The translations under genes and the position numbers were made by a program. A DNA stretch of 64,000 nt from Candidatus Nanopelagicales bacterium (lineage in GTDB: Bacteria; Actinomycetota; Actinomycetes; S36-B12; UBA5976), in assembly GCA_018402365.1 (NCBI GenBank), contig JAGYJD010000007.1, positions 1-64,000 of the forward strand, read 5' to 3'. Shown in pieces: positions 45,876 to 56,229 of the stretch (the stretch's first letter is position 1; each line of letters opens with the position of its first letter). The notes under the pieces were generated by a model. It saw nothing but the letters and a program-made list of their open reading frames with translations, ran no database searches and was not told the DNA's origin.

Positions 45876-46629
45876 TTTAGAGATCGCTATTGAAATAGCT
45901 CAAGCAGCAGGTAAATTATTAATGCAAGTTCGGGCCGAGAATCAAGATCTGATTAATACTCGTGAGATTGGAGATCTTGCAGATCAAGCTGCGGAGCAGT
46001 TGATTTCTACACAATTAAAAATACATCGGCCGCAAGATTCAATTCTGAGCGAAGAGGCAATAGATGATTTGAATCGACTTTCAGCAGAGCGAGTTTGGAT
46101 CGTTGATCCACTTGATGGCACTCGGGAGTATTCATCAAATCGTGAAGATTTTGCGGTACACATTGCGCTTTGGGAAAAAACTTTTGACCAAGCTCCTTCC
46201 CAACTCTCGGTCGGAGTGGTGGCGCTACCTGCAACGGGGCAAGTTTTTCACACAGGGGAAACTTTCGATCTAGAAAAGTTAAAGAGTTTTCCGAAGGTAG
46301 TTATTTCTAGAACTCGTCCACCAGAAACTATGAGTCCGATTTTAGATGCCTTGAAAAATACCTTTGGCGGGGTTGAGACGCTTCCGTTAGGTTCAGTGGG
46401 TGCAAAGGTAGCTCAACTAATTATGGGCAAAGCAGATGTTTATGTGCACACCACAGGTTTTTTTGAGTGGGACGTGGCGGCTCCACTCGCAGTAGCTGCT
46501 AAATATGGTTTTCACGTTTCAGATATTTCAAATTTGCCAATTGAGTTAAACAAAGAAAATACCCGAGTTGAAAATGTTTTGATTTGTCATCCAGACCTAA
46601 CTGAAACTCTATTAGCAGCTTTGAAATGA
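45868..46629 (+). CDS. Inositol-monophosphatase-family phosphatase (CysQ-like)
   Basis: About 253 aa from ATG 45868 (ORF track also allows TTG 45859). Metal-binding motifs are SEEAIDD, WIVDPLDGTREYSS and FFEWDVAAPLAVAAKYG. The DGTREY motif and the GDLADQAAEQLI N-terminus resemble CysQ (PAP/PAPS phosphatase) more than SuhB, so it may act in sulfate assimilation or inositol phosphate metabolism. It overlaps pth and mfd, so it belongs to the same operon. Confidence 0.82.
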   Translation: MNDLEIAIEIAQAAGKLLMQVRAENQDLINTREIGDLADQAAEQLISTQLKIHRPQDSILSEEAIDDLNRLSAERVWIVDPLDGTREYSSNREDFAVHIALWEKTFDQAPSQLSVGVVALPATGQVFHTGETFDLEKLKSFPKVVISRTRPPETMSPILDALKNTFGGVETLPLGSVGAKVAQLIMGKADVYVHTTGFFEWDVAAPLAVAAKYGFHVSDISNLPIELNKENTRVENVLICHPDLTETLLAALK

Positions 46630-49600
46630 GCCTTAGCGGTTTAAAAGACTTTATAGCAAATTCGCAGCATTGGCAGACTTCCCGCGACAAAATTTTACAA
46701 AGTACAAAACTCTATGTGAATTCGAGTAATGGATTCGATAGCTTTTTGGTATCTGATCTTGCCAAGGCAGATGAAAAAAGAAAAATAAGTATGGCAATTT
46801 TTTCAACTGATCGGTTGGCAGAGAGATTTACTAAAGAAATCAATAGCTGGGATTCGACTTTGAGAACGCTGGTTTTTCCAGCGTTAGAGACGCTGCCCCA
46901 CGAAACCATTCAGCCGACAGCAGAAGTTGTAGGTAAGCGAAATTATGTCTTACAAAAGCTAAGTTCTGCTTTTGAAGAAAAGTTAGTAATTGCTACTTCT
47001 ATCGCAGCTCTAATGCAGCCAATTCCTAAAGAATTAAAAAATACTGAATTTTTGACAATTGAAACTGGCGAGAGTATTGATTTTTTAAAACTAGTCACAC
47101 AACTGGTTCAGGCGGGTTACCAGCGTGAAGAATTAGTTCAAGGAAGAGGTGATTTTGCAGTTCGAGGTGGAATTATTGATATTTTTCCGCCACAGTTTGC
47201 CCATCCCATAAGAATAGAATTTTTCTCTGATGAAATTGAAGAAATAAGATTTTTCTCACTCAGCGATCAGCGCACGATCGAAGTGGTGAAATTGAAAGTC
47301 GAGATTCCTAGCTTGATTTACCAATCTGAATCTTATGAGAGTTTCAGTAGTTATTTAACCAAAAATACTAGGATTTACTTTTTTGATCCAGAAAAATTAA
47401 AGCGGCGTGCAGAAGATGTAATAAAGACAGACCAAGAATTTATCGAAGTTTTTTGGCAAACTCAAGCTGAAGCTAATACTGAAATGAGCAAACTTAATGA
47501 ACTTCAACTTTTAGAGTTTGAAGAATTAGAGCAAGATTTTGAGAGTAAAAACTGTAGCATCATCTACTCAACCAGCTTGGCCATTTTTGATGAAAGTAGT
47601 GAAATTGAATCAATTGATTTATCGGTTAAACCAAGTGTTAAGGTTCATAGAAATATACTTGAAAATTTTGAAGACCTTAAAATCCAATTAAGAGAAAAAA
47701 ATAATTTAGCGGTAGTGGTAGCTGGCGCAGGTCTCGCGCAAAGAGTATTAGAGCAAGCGAGCGAACTTTCTATTCCGGCAGGAATTCAGAATGAAAATGA
47801 ATTCACCAAAAATATTCTGAATATTTATCAAGCAGAATTGATGAGTGGGTTTGAATATTTGCCGAGTGGATTGAGAGTACTGAATGAAAAAGAGATTTTT
47901 GGACAAAAAACTAAAGATAAAGAGGTAGATAAATTACCCACTCGTAGAAGAAAACAAATTGATATCTTAACGCTCACACCAGGTGATTTTTTGGTGCACG
48001 AACAACATGGAATCGGCAAATATTTAGAATTACAAAATCGTAAAACAGCTAATGCGCAAAGAGAATATTTGGTAATCGAATTTGCTGCCACTAAGCGAGG
48101 TCAGCCAGCTGATCGACTGTATTTACCCACGGATCAACTTGATCAAATTACAAAATATGTGGGTGGTGAATCCCCGGCGCTAAGTAAATTAGGGGGTTCG
48201 GATTGGGAAAAAACTAAGGGCCGTGCTCGCAAGGCAGTAAGACAAATTGCCGCAGAATTAATCAGACTTTATTCAATTAGACAAACAAGTAAAGGTTTTG
48301 CATTTTCGCAAGACACTCCTTGGCAAAAAGAATTAGAAGATGCCTTTGCCTTTGTGGAAACACCGGATCAACTCTCTTCAATTGAAGAAGTAAAAAGAGA
48401 TATGGAAAAGCCCTTTCCGATGGATCGGGTAATTGCGGGTGATGTTGGTTATGGAAAAACAGAAATCGCAGTGAGGGCTGCCTTTAAAGCGGCCCAAGAT
48501 GGAAAGCAAGTAGCGGTATTAGTGCCCACTACTTTGTTAGCGCAACAGCACTTTCAAACATTTAGTGACCGTTTTGCGGCTTTTCCTATAAAAACTGCAG
48601 TTTTGAGTAGATTTCAAACTAAAAAAGAAATCACTCTCACGCTTGAAGAAATAAGTTTGGGAAAAGTGGATGTTGTTATTGGGACCCATCGACTTTTGAC
48701 TCACGATGTTAAATTTAAAGATTTAGGTTTAGTAGTCGTCGACGAAGAGCAAAGATTTGGTGTGGAGCATAAAGAACATTTGAAAGCTTTAAGAACAAAT
48801 GTTGATGTGCTTTCTATGAGCGCAACACCGATACCGCGTACTTTAGAGATGGCAATTACCGGCATTCGTGAAATGTCAGTAATTCAAACTCCCCCTGAAG
48901 AGCGACTACCGATTTTAACTGCGGTAGGGCCAAGTAATGATCACCAAATTGCGGCAGCAATTAGGCGAGAGCTAATTCGAGATGGACAAGTTTTCTACGT
49001 ACATAATCGAGTTGAATCAATTGATCGACTTGCTAGTAAGTTAAAAGATTTAGTACCTGAGGCTCGGGTTGCCGTAGCGCACGGAAAAATGAATGAAGTC
49101 CAGTTAGAGCAAGTTATTTTAGATTTTTGGGAAAAGAAATTTGATGTCTTAGTTTCGACCACCATAGTTGAATCAGGCTTAGATATTCCAAATGCGAATA
49201 CATTGATAGTAGATCGGGCTGACACTTTTGGCCTTTCGCAATTGCACCAAATCAGAGGAAGAGTAGGTCGGGGAAGAGACAGAGCTTACGCTTATTTCTT
49301 ATTTGATCCTAAAAAGACAATTACCGAAACCGCTCATGAAAGATTAAAAACGATTGCACAAAATACTGAGCTTGGCTCGGGTATGGCAGTAGCGATGAAA
49401 GATTTAGAGATTAGAGGTGCCGGAAATATTTTGGGACAACAACAGTCCGGTCATATTGCTGAGGTGGGATTTGATCTTTACGTACGGCTGATTTCTGAAG
49501 CAATTTCTAAAGCTAAAGGTGAAGAAGAGGTAAGTCACGAAGAATTAAGAATCGAATTAGGAATTGAAGCATATATTCCAGAAAGCTTTATCTCGCATGA

Positions 49601-49967
49601 AAGATTACGACTTGAGGCCTATAAGTCACTTTCAGAAATTCAAAGCACTCAGGAGTTAGCAGATTTTATAAAGCAATTAACAGATCGTTACGGAAGCTAT
49701 CCGCCAGAAGTAGGTCGCTTGATAGAGGTCGCCAGCCTTAGAATTCTTGCGCGAAAAGCTAATTTGTCTGAAGTGATATTAACTAATAACAAGATAAAAT
49801 TTGCTCCAGTTTTGTTGCCTGATTCAAGGTCGGTTCGTTTATCGCGGCTATATCCAGGCTCAGTCATTCGTCCTGCGGTTAGAGCAATTTTGGTTCCTGC
49901 GCCAGGCAATGGCTCGATAATCCCATGGGTGCAAGAGGTAATAACCTCAGTAATATTAGAGCAATAA
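46626..49967 (+). CDS. mfd: Transcription-repair coupling factor Mfd
   Basis: 1113 aa. N-terminal UvrB-like module (GGIIDIFPPQFAHPIRIEFF), then the RNA-polymerase-interacting RID domain (about 440-510; TPGDFLVHEQHGIGKY), then helicase motifs: Walker A GDVGYGKTEIAVRAAF, DEEQ-type Walker B VVVDEEQRFGV, motif III SMSATPIPRTLEM, motif VI QIRGRVGRGRDRAYAY, and the RAGNILGQQQSGHIAEVGFDLY TRG-like region. It removes stalled RNA polymerase and recruits UvrA. ATG overlaps the previous stop. It is about 50-100 aa shorter than mycobacterial Mfd. Confidence 0.97.
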   Translation: MSLSGLKDFIANSQHWQTSRDKILQSTKLYVNSSNGFDSFLVSDLAKADEKRKISMAIFSTDRLAERFTKEINSWDSTLRTLVFPALETLPHETIQPTAEVVGKRNYVLQKLSSAFEEKLVIATSIAALMQPIPKELKNTEFLTIETGESIDFLKLVTQLVQAGYQREELVQGRGDFAVRGGIIDIFPPQFAHPIRIEFFSDEIEEIRFFSLSDQRTIEVVKLKVEIPSLIYQSESYESFSSYLTKNTRIYFFDPEKLKRRAEDVIKTDQEFIEVFWQTQAEANTEMSKLNELQLLEFEELEQDFESKNCSIIYSTSLAIFDESSEIESIDLSVKPSVKVHRNILENFEDLKIQLREKNNLAVVVAGAGLAQRVLEQASELSIPAGIQNENEFTKNILNIYQAELMSGFEYLPSGLRVLNEKEIFGQKTKDKEVDKLPTRRRKQIDILTLTPGDFLVHEQHGIGKYLELQNRKTANAQREYLVIEFAATKRGQPADRLYLPTDQLDQITKYVGGESPALSKLGGSDWEKTKGRARKAVRQIAAELIRLYSIRQTSKGFAFSQDTPWQKELEDAFAFVETPDQLSSIEEVKRDMEKPFPMDRVIAGDVGYGKTEIAVRAAFKAAQDGKQVAVLVPTTLLAQQHFQTFSDRFAAFPIKTAVLSRFQTKKEITLTLEEISLGKVDVVIGTHRLLTHDVKFKDLGLVVVDEEQRFGVEHKEHLKALRTNVDVLSMSATPIPRTLEMAITGIREMSVIQTPPEERLPILTAVGPSNDHQIAAAIRRELIRDGQVFYVHNRVESIDRLASKLKDLVPEARVAVAHGKMNEVQLEQVILDFWEKKFDVLVSTTIVESGLDIPNANTLIVDRADTFGLSQLHQIRGRVGRGRDRAYAYFLFDPKKTITETAHERLKTIAQNTELGSGMAVAMKDLEIRGAGNILGQQQSGHIAEVGFDLYVRLISEAISKAKGEEEVSHEELRIELGIEAYIPESFISHERLRLEAYKSLSEIQSTQELADFIKQLTDRYGSYPPEVGRLIEVASLRILARKANLSEVILTNNKIKFAPVLLPDSRSVRLSRLYPGSVIRPAVRAILVPAPGNGSIIPWVQEVITSVILEQ

Positions 49968-49983
49968 TTTGAAAAGGAAATTA

Positions 49984-50595
49984 GTGAAAAAATCTCTCAG
50001 CCGCGCAGTGTCAGTCTTATTGATTGGTTTTCTATTACTTGGTTGCAGTACGCAAAATCCAGGAACCGCTGCCTATGTTGGTGAAAAAAGAATTCTCGTC
50101 TCTGAGCTAGATACTTATTTAATCGAATTAAGAGAGATTGTTCCCATCGAAACGAACGATGAGGGTAGTACTCAAATCAGGACAATTTTAGCGCTAATAA
50201 TTATTGGTGAAATTATCGAAACCGCACAACGCAATACCGAGGCGCAGGTGGATCAGAATCTAGTTGCGGGGGATTACCAAGCTTTAGAGCAAGATGTGGG
50301 CGGCAAAGAAGCTCTTGATTTATTTGCAGCGAATAGAGATGTGCCACCATCCTTGATTTATAAAGTCCTTGAGCAGAATCGAATAATCGAAGCGGTCGGT
50401 GTCTTACTTGCACCAGACGGAACTCCGGCAGATCAGAACAATGAAGCGAGTGCTTATATTTTAGATTTAGCTGGGCAAATCGAGATAACTGTAAACCCTC
50501 GTTATGGTTCTTGGAATTCAACTGATGGGTCGATTTCTCCGCCAGCAAATGTTCTCAGTGAACCAGCTTTTACAGTTGACTCTGGTTTAAATTAA
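49984..50595 (+). CDS. Lipoprotein with SurA-N-like segment
   Basis: About 203 aa. The start is set at GTG 49984 since AAGGA lies 7 bp upstream; the ORF-track TTG at 49969 has no ribosome site. Signal peptide and lipobox LLLGCS at about residues 13-18. The mature protein begins AAYVGEKRILVSELDTYL, like the N-terminal helical part of SurA/PrsA foldases, but no PPIase domain follows. mfd-(SurA-like lipoprotein)-mazG-eno is a conserved actinobacterial order. Probably an envelope chaperone. Confidence 0.75.
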   Translation: MKKSLSRAVSVLLIGFLLLGCSTQNPGTAAYVGEKRILVSELDTYLIELREIVPIETNDEGSTQIRTILALIIIGEIIETAQRNTEAQVDQNLVAGDYQALEQDVGGKEALDLFAANRDVPPSLIYKVLEQNRIIEAVGVLLAPDGTPADQNNEASAYILDLAGQIEITVNPRYGSWNSTDGSISPPANVLSEPAFTVDSGLN

Positions 50596-50601
50596 AAATA
50601 A

Positions 50602-51264
50602 ATGCCTAAAGCTGAAGATTTTCAAAATCGTGGGCTGGAAGGCTTAGTTAGTTTGATGGATCTTTTGCGAAGTCCAGGAGGGTGCCCTTGGGACGCAGAG
50701 CAAACTCATGAATCTCTTGGCGAATATTTACTGGAAGAGACCTATGAACTACTCGATGTACTTGGTTCTAAAGATAAAGAAGCGCTAAAAGAAGAATTAG
50801 GTGATTTATTATTACAAGTAGTATTTCATGCTCGAATTGCTTCTGAAGATAAAGTTGCTGGTTTTGATTTAGAACAGGTAGCAAATGATTTAATAACAAA
50901 ATTAGTTTCTCGTCACCCTCATGTTTTTGACAAACAGCAAGATTTAAAGCCCGAAGCAGTAAAAAATAATTGGGAAAAATTAAAAGCAAAAGAAAAAAAT
51001 AGAACTCATGCCTTTGAGGGGGTGCCAAGACAGCTTCCTGCACTTTTATTTGCTAGTAAAATTTTAGTTAGATTAGAAAAATATCAACCAGATTTTTCAA
51101 CTCAAGTCTCGAGCAAAGTTGAAGAATTGATTGAAGAGAATGCAACCGACGCCGAATTGGGGCAAATCTTGCTAGAAGTTGTCAAAAGGAGTAAAGACTT
51201 AGGGCTGGAGCCTGAAATAGCCTTGCGAAACGCGGTATTGAGGTTGGATTCGCAAGAAAAGTAA
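50602..51264 (+). CDS. mazG: Nucleoside triphosphate pyrophosphohydrolase MazG
   Basis: Hydrolyses NTPs including oxidised dNTPs. 220 aa. The MazG signature appears as GGCPWDAEQTHESLGEYLLEETYELLD (EExxE), then EELGDLLLQVVFHARI with the metal-binding Glu and Asp. It starts 6 bp after the lipoprotein. The mfd-mazG-eno order is as in M. tuberculosis Rv1020-1023. Confidence 0.93.
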   Translation: MPKAEDFQNRGLEGLVSLMDLLRSPGGCPWDAEQTHESLGEYLLEETYELLDVLGSKDKEALKEELGDLLLQVVFHARIASEDKVAGFDLEQVANDLITKLVSRHPHVFDKQQDLKPEAVKNNWEKLKAKEKNRTHAFEGVPRQLPALLFASKILVRLEKYQPDFSTQVSSKVEELIEENATDAELGQILLEVVKRSKDLGLEPEIALRNAVLRLDSQEK

Positions 51265-51289
51265 TAAATTCTTCTTCGGTAAGATATGA

Positions 51290-52594
<1,305 letters not shown>

Positions 52595-52600
52595 CAGAGT

Positions 52601-53059
52601 TTGGCTTCTCGCGGACCCTCCCTTCAACCCCGAGCCTTGATCTTTATTGTGGCGCTGATGGTCTTGGTATTGATGTTGGCTGCTCCCTTTAGAAATTTAA
52701 TGGCACAGCGCGAAGAGATTAATAAACTCAAGGCACAAGTTGAACTCGCAAACCAGCAAGTAGAAATTCTAGAAGCTGCAAAAATTAAATGGAACGATCA
52801 GCAATTCGTTGCGGCGCAAGCGCGGGCAAGATTGCATTATGTGCTGCCGGGTGAGATCGCCTTTACTGTGATTGGCTTAGATGGCGAACTAGCTGAAGTT
52901 GAAGACGAAGAGTCGCCCACCGCTTGGCTCGGTCAGCAGCCTGAAGCAAACACTTGGTATAAAAAACTGTTACTTTCTTGGCAAGCAGCAGATAAAGGAA
53001 TTGAAGATTTGGATGAATTGATCCAACCTGAACCAATTAGAGCTAACGCACCGCGGTGA
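52601..53059 (+). CDS. FtsB/DivIC-type septum formation protein
   Basis: 152 aa, single-pass membrane protein of the divisome. An N-terminal helix (about 12-30, IFIVALMVLVLMLAAPF) is followed by a coiled coil (QREEINKLKAQVELANQQVEILEAAK) and the DivIC signature QARARLHYVLPGEIAFTVIG. It lies 6 bp after eno, in the place of Rv1024. TTG start. The C-terminal tail is acidic. Confidence 0.88.
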   Translation: MASRGPSLQPRALIFIVALMVLVLMLAAPFRNLMAQREEINKLKAQVELANQQVEILEAAKIKWNDQQFVAAQARARLHYVLPGEIAFTVIGLDGELAEVEDEESPTAWLGQQPEANTWYKKLLLSWQAADKGIEDLDELIQPEPIRANAPR

Positions 53060-53553
53060 ACATTTCACAATTAGACCTAGAAAAAATAAAAGTACAGCTA
53101 GGCAGACCACCCAGAGATTTAGTTGAAGTAGCTTTTAGGGGTAGCTGTGGAAACCCTGCAGTTGTTAAAACTAAACCACGCCTGGCAGATGGCACTCCCT
53201 TTCCAACACTTTTTTACTTAACCTGTCCGCAATTAAATTCTCGGCTAGGTACATTAGAGTCGACTGGTTTTATGAAAGAGTTAGAAGCCCAATTAAATTC
53301 TGATCAAAAATTGAAAGATAATTACCAAAATGCCCATCAGAATTATATTTTTGAAAGAGAGAACATTGAACAGGTTGAGGAAATTTCTGAAGTTAGTGCA
53401 GGTGGTATGCCAAATCGAGTTAAATGTTTGCACTCTCTCGCCGCCCACTCGTTAGCTAAAGGTAGGGGCGAGAATTTAATTGGGGATGCAGTATTAGAAA
53501 AAATTGGCGAATGGTGTCAGAATTCTTGCATTAAAGATGAGGATCTAATTTGA
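53056..53553 (+). CDS. DUF501-family protein
   Basis: 165 aa, homologue of Rv1025. Characteristic segments are QLGRPPRDLVEVAFRGSCGNPAVVKTKPRLADGTPFPT, listed in parts, and KCLHSLAAHSLAKGRG with the CLH...H pattern. Function is unknown. It overlaps both neighbours by 4 bp. Stable association with eno, DivIC and ppx across actinobacteria suggests a housekeeping role. Confidence 0.9.
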   Translation: MNISQLDLEKIKVQLGRPPRDLVEVAFRGSCGNPAVVKTKPRLADGTPFPTLFYLTCPQLNSRLGTLESTGFMKELEAQLNSDQKLKDNYQNAHQNYIFERENIEQVEEISEVSAGGMPNRVKCLHSLAAHSLAKGRGENLIGDAVLEKIGEWCQNSCIKDEDLI

Positions 53554-54470
53554 AAATTGCTGCTATCGACTGTGGAACCAATTCCATCAGACTTTTAATC
53601 ATGGATTATCAGAAGGCAGATCAATCACTGACTGAGATAATTCGTGAAATGAGAATTGTTAGGTTAGGGGAGGGGGTTGATCAAACTAAGAGTTTTAGCG
53701 AAGCAGCCTTAACTAGAACTAAGGCAGCGATTGAGGAGTATGCAAAACTTATCGAGCATTACTCAGTTGAAAAAATTAGATTTGTAGCTACTAGCGCGAC
53801 GCGGGATGCCAACAATAGAGACATTTTTTTTGCGATAGTAAAAAAAGCTTTAGGCATTGAGGCTGAAGTAATTACGGGTGAAGAAGAAGCTGCCTTGTCA
53901 TTTGCCGGGGCTACTCGATCACTGGCAAGTAAATTAGAGGGCCCTTTTTTGGTAATTGATTTAGGGGGCGGTTCTACTGAACTAGTGGTGGGTCAGCAAA
54001 ACCCAACCACCGCTTATTCGATGAACGTGGGATGTGTGCGGATGACAGAGCGTCACGCTCCCGGCGGCAACCCAACAGATTCGCAAGAGCAAGCCATTAG
54101 AGCTGACGTGAGAGCAGCTTTAGCAGCGGCAAGAGAAAAGGTGGATTTATCAAATGTCAAAACCGTGATTGGAGTAGCTGGAACAGTTACCACAGTTGCC
54201 GCGCATGCCTTAAAGATAGATAAATATGACCCTAACGTTTTGCACGGTGCTGCAATTAGCAGTCAGCAAGTATCTCAAACTGCGGCAGATTTTATTAAGC
54301 TTAGTTTTGAAGAAAGGGCCGCTTTGCCTTATATGCATCCTGGAAGAGTAGAAGTAATTACGGCGGGTGCGATTGTGTTAGATGAAATAATTAAAGAAAT
54401 AAAAGCCAACAAGTTAATTGCTAGCGAGCGAGATATTCTTGATGGTGTTGCGTGGTCAATAGTCGCGTGA
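53550..54470 (+). CDS. ppx: Exopolyphosphatase/guanosine pentaphosphatase (Ppx/GppA)
   Basis: 306 aa, the short single-domain actinobacterial type (Rv1026). The ASKHA phosphate loops are IAAIDCGTNSIRLLIMDY and FLVIDLGGGSTELVVG, with a catalytic Glu in ITGEEEAALSFAG. It degrades polyphosphate or pppGpp, opposing ppk at 2-4 kb. It overlaps DUF501 and udgB by 4 bp each. Confidence 0.94.
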   Translation: MKIAAIDCGTNSIRLLIMDYQKADQSLTEIIREMRIVRLGEGVDQTKSFSEAALTRTKAAIEEYAKLIEHYSVEKIRFVATSATRDANNRDIFFAIVKKALGIEAEVITGEEEAALSFAGATRSLASKLEGPFLVIDLGGGSTELVVGQQNPTTAYSMNVGCVRMTERHAPGGNPTDSQEQAIRADVRAALAAAREKVDLSNVKTVIGVAGTVTTVAAHALKIDKYDPNVLHGAAISSQQVSQTAADFIKLSFEERAALPYMHPGRVEVITAGAIVLDEIIKEIKANKLIASERDILDGVAWSIVA

Positions 54471-55165
54471 GCAGTTTAAAAGTACTTAGCGAAGAGATAT
54501 CAAATTGCCGAAAGTGTCCTCGCTTAACCGCTTGGCGTGAAGAGGTAGCGGTTGTAAAAAGAAAGTCATATAACGACCAAAATTATTGGGGCCGACCCGT
54601 GCCTGGGTTTGGGGTGACAAAGCCAAAATTATTAGTGGTAGGACTTGCCCCCGGCGCGCATGGGGCAAATCGAACTGGTCGAATTTTTACTGGTGATCGA
54701 AGTGGTGATTGGCTGTATCGAGCACTTCACCGGGCAGGGTTTGCCAATCAACCAACTTCAATCGATGCTGAGGATGGACTGAAGTTAATAAATGCGCGAG
54801 TATTAACAGCAGTTCGATGCGTTCCGCCAGATAATAAGCCCTCGACAGAAGAAAGAGATAACTGCAATTCTTGGCTTACTCAAGAATGGGATTCAATTAA
54901 AAAAGATTTGAGCTGCATAGTTGCCTTAGGCAACTTCGCTTGGCAACAGACTTCAAAACTTTTATTAGCAGATGAGTACCAAGCAATAAGTAAAGTTCCT
55001 AAATTTAAGCATGAGGCGGTTGTGAAATTTATAAAGAAGAAACAAGAAATTTTGGTCTTGGCAAGTTATCACCCCAGCCAACAAAATACCTTTACTAAAC
55101 GCCTTACCGAGCCTATGTTTGATCGAGTCTTTACACTTGCCAAGAAGCAAATAGCCAACTCGTAG
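54467..55165 (+). CDS. udgB: Type 5 uracil-DNA glycosylase (UdgB)
   Basis: Removes uracil and hypoxanthine from DNA. About 232 aa; I prefer the GTG at 54467 overlapping the ppx stop over the ORF-track GTG at 54452. Iron-sulfur cysteines: CRKCPR at the N-terminus and VRCVPPDNKPS with a later Cys (NCNSWL). The active-site loop is LVVGLAPGAHGANRTGRIFTGDRSGDWLY, given in parts, and the C-terminal SYHPSQQNTFT. It complements Mfd, XPB and photolyase in the window's repair set. Confidence 0.92.
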   Translation: MSSLKVLSEEISNCRKCPRLTAWREEVAVVKRKSYNDQNYWGRPVPGFGVTKPKLLVVGLAPGAHGANRTGRIFTGDRSGDWLYRALHRAGFANQPTSIDAEDGLKLINARVLTAVRCVPPDNKPSTEERDNCNSWLTQEWDSIKKDLSCIVALGNFAWQQTSKLLLADEYQAISKVPKFKHEAVVKFIKKKQEILVLASYHPSQQNTFTKRLTEPMFDRVFTLAKKQIANS

Positions 55166-55177
55166 ACTTATCGACGC

Positions 55178-55251
55178 GCCCTCGTAGCCCAACCGGCAGA
55201 GGCAGCGGACTTAAAATCCGTCCAGTGTGGGTTCGAATCCCACCGAGGGCA
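55178..55251 (+). tRNA. tRNA-Leu(TAA), class-I-like short variable loop
   Basis: Acceptor GCCCTCG pairs with CGAGGGC; anticodon stem GCGGA/TCCGT encloses CTTAAAA with anticodon TAA, reading UUA. T-arm GTGGGTTCGAATCCCAC. The variable region is only about five bases, whereas tRNA-Leu normally has a long variable arm. It precedes the TlpA-like gene by 4 bp. Confidence 0.93.
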
Positions 55252-55255
55252 CAAG

Positions 55256-55828
55256 ATGAAGAAATTAATATTTTTGCCACTCATATTTGGTTTGGTCTTT
55301 ATAGCAGGATGCGCAAGTGAAAGACAATCGAAAGATTGGTCAGAGCTGAATCAAGCAACAAATTACCCAATGCCTAAGTGTCCTGAATCTGACCGCAGCG
55401 TCACTTCTACTGAAACAGATTTACCGGCAATGCCATTACCCTGCTTGGGTCATGATGAGTTTGTTAACTTGGCGGGTCTTCCCACTGGTAAACCATTAAT
55501 TGTTAGTTTGTGGGCTTCCTGGTGTGTGATTTGTGAGGATGATGCACCTGCATTTATAGCAGCTAAGAATAAATTTCAAAATTTAAATTTGATAGGAATC
55601 AATTATCAAGATAAAGAGTCTGCAGCGATTGCTAGTGCTGCAAAATGGCGACTGCCATTTGCCTCAGTCGTTGATGCTGACACTTCACTTCAAAGTTTTT
55701 ATCAAATTTCTGGATTACCCGTGACGCTTATTTACGATGAAAAAGGAAAACTTTTAGCAAGGATTAATGGACCGATTGGAACACCTGAAGAATTTTTAAA
55801 TTATTTGGATTCAGTTCTAAATAACTAA
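55256..55828 (+). CDS. TlpA/ResA-like thioredoxin-fold lipoprotein
   Basis: 190 aa. Lipobox FIAGCA at about residues 15-20, then a variable region, then a thioredoxin fold with the redox motif WCVIC in LIVSLWASWCVICEDDAPAF and cis-Pro GLPVTLIYDEKGKLLARINGP. It probably reduces disulfides outside the membrane, for example in cytochrome c maturation. The ATG is 5 bp after the tRNA-Leu end. It ends in a strong hairpin at 55825-55852. Confidence 0.9.
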   Translation: MKKLIFLPLIFGLVFIAGCASERQSKDWSELNQATNYPMPKCPESDRSVTSTETDLPAMPLPCLGHDEFVNLAGLPTGKPLIVSLWASWCVICEDDAPAFIAAKNKFQNLNLIGINYQDKESAAIASAAKWRLPFASVVDADTSLQSFYQISGLPVTLIYDEKGKLLARINGPIGTPEEFLNYLDSVLNN

Positions 55829-55870
55829 GGCCACCAGCGAAGGTGGCCTTAGCGTTAATATATTTTTCTT
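55825..55870. terminator. Intrinsic terminator between TlpA-like gene and histone-like gene
   Basis: Eleven-base arms CTAAGGCCACC / GGTGGCCTTAG with an AGCGAA loop (55825-55852), overlapping the TlpA stop, followed by an AT-rich stretch containing TATTTTTCTTT. It can stop the plus-strand gene and probably also the reverse histone-like gene. Confidence 0.8.
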
Positions 55871-56229
55871 TACCAGCTCAACGGATTGAATGGTGATGGT
55901 GTTGCTGGTGAAGGGACAACTGGAGCCGCAGGTGCAGCAGCTTTCTTTGCAGAAGCTTTTTTAGTTGTCTTCTTTTTCTTAGCAACCTTTTTCTTGGCTA
56001 CCTTTTTCTTAGCAACTTTTTTAGTTGCCTTTTTCTTAACTGCTCTTTTGGCTACTTTTTTCTTAGCAACCTTTTTCTTGGCGGCCTTCTTCTTAGCTAC
56101 CTTTTTCTTAGCAACTTTTTTAGTTGCCTTTTTCTTAACTGCTCTTTTGGCAACCTTCTTGGCTACCTTTTTCTTGGCAACCTTTTTCTTGGCCGGAGCC
56201 CTTTTGGCTGCTTTCTTTTTAACTGGCAC
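55870..56229 (-). CDS. Histone H1-like Lys/Ala-rich repeat protein
   Basis: 119 aa, almost entirely Lys, Ala and Val (repeats of KKVAK and KKKA), with a Pro-rich tail VVPSPATPSPFNPLSW. It resembles the C-terminal tails of mycobacterial HupB and the AlgP/H1-like proteins, but has no HU domain. An internal near-perfect duplication of about 28 residues (VAKRAVKKKATKK block) occurs twice. It likely binds DNA or RNA nonspecifically. Its long tandem DNA repeats could vary in copy number. It is flanked by terminators and probably monocistronic. Confidence 0.85.
   Translation of the reverse strand: MPVKKKAAKRAPAKKKVAKKKVAKKVAKRAVKKKATKKVAKKKVAKKKAAKKKVAKKKVAKRAVKKKATKKVAKKKVAKKKVAKKKKTTKKASAKKAAAPAAPVVPSPATPSPFNPLSW

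Noticed and set aside
55870-56229. Repeat array as CRISPR or satellite DNA
   Set aside because: The periodicity is codon-based Lys/Ala/Val repeats in one open frame without spacers.
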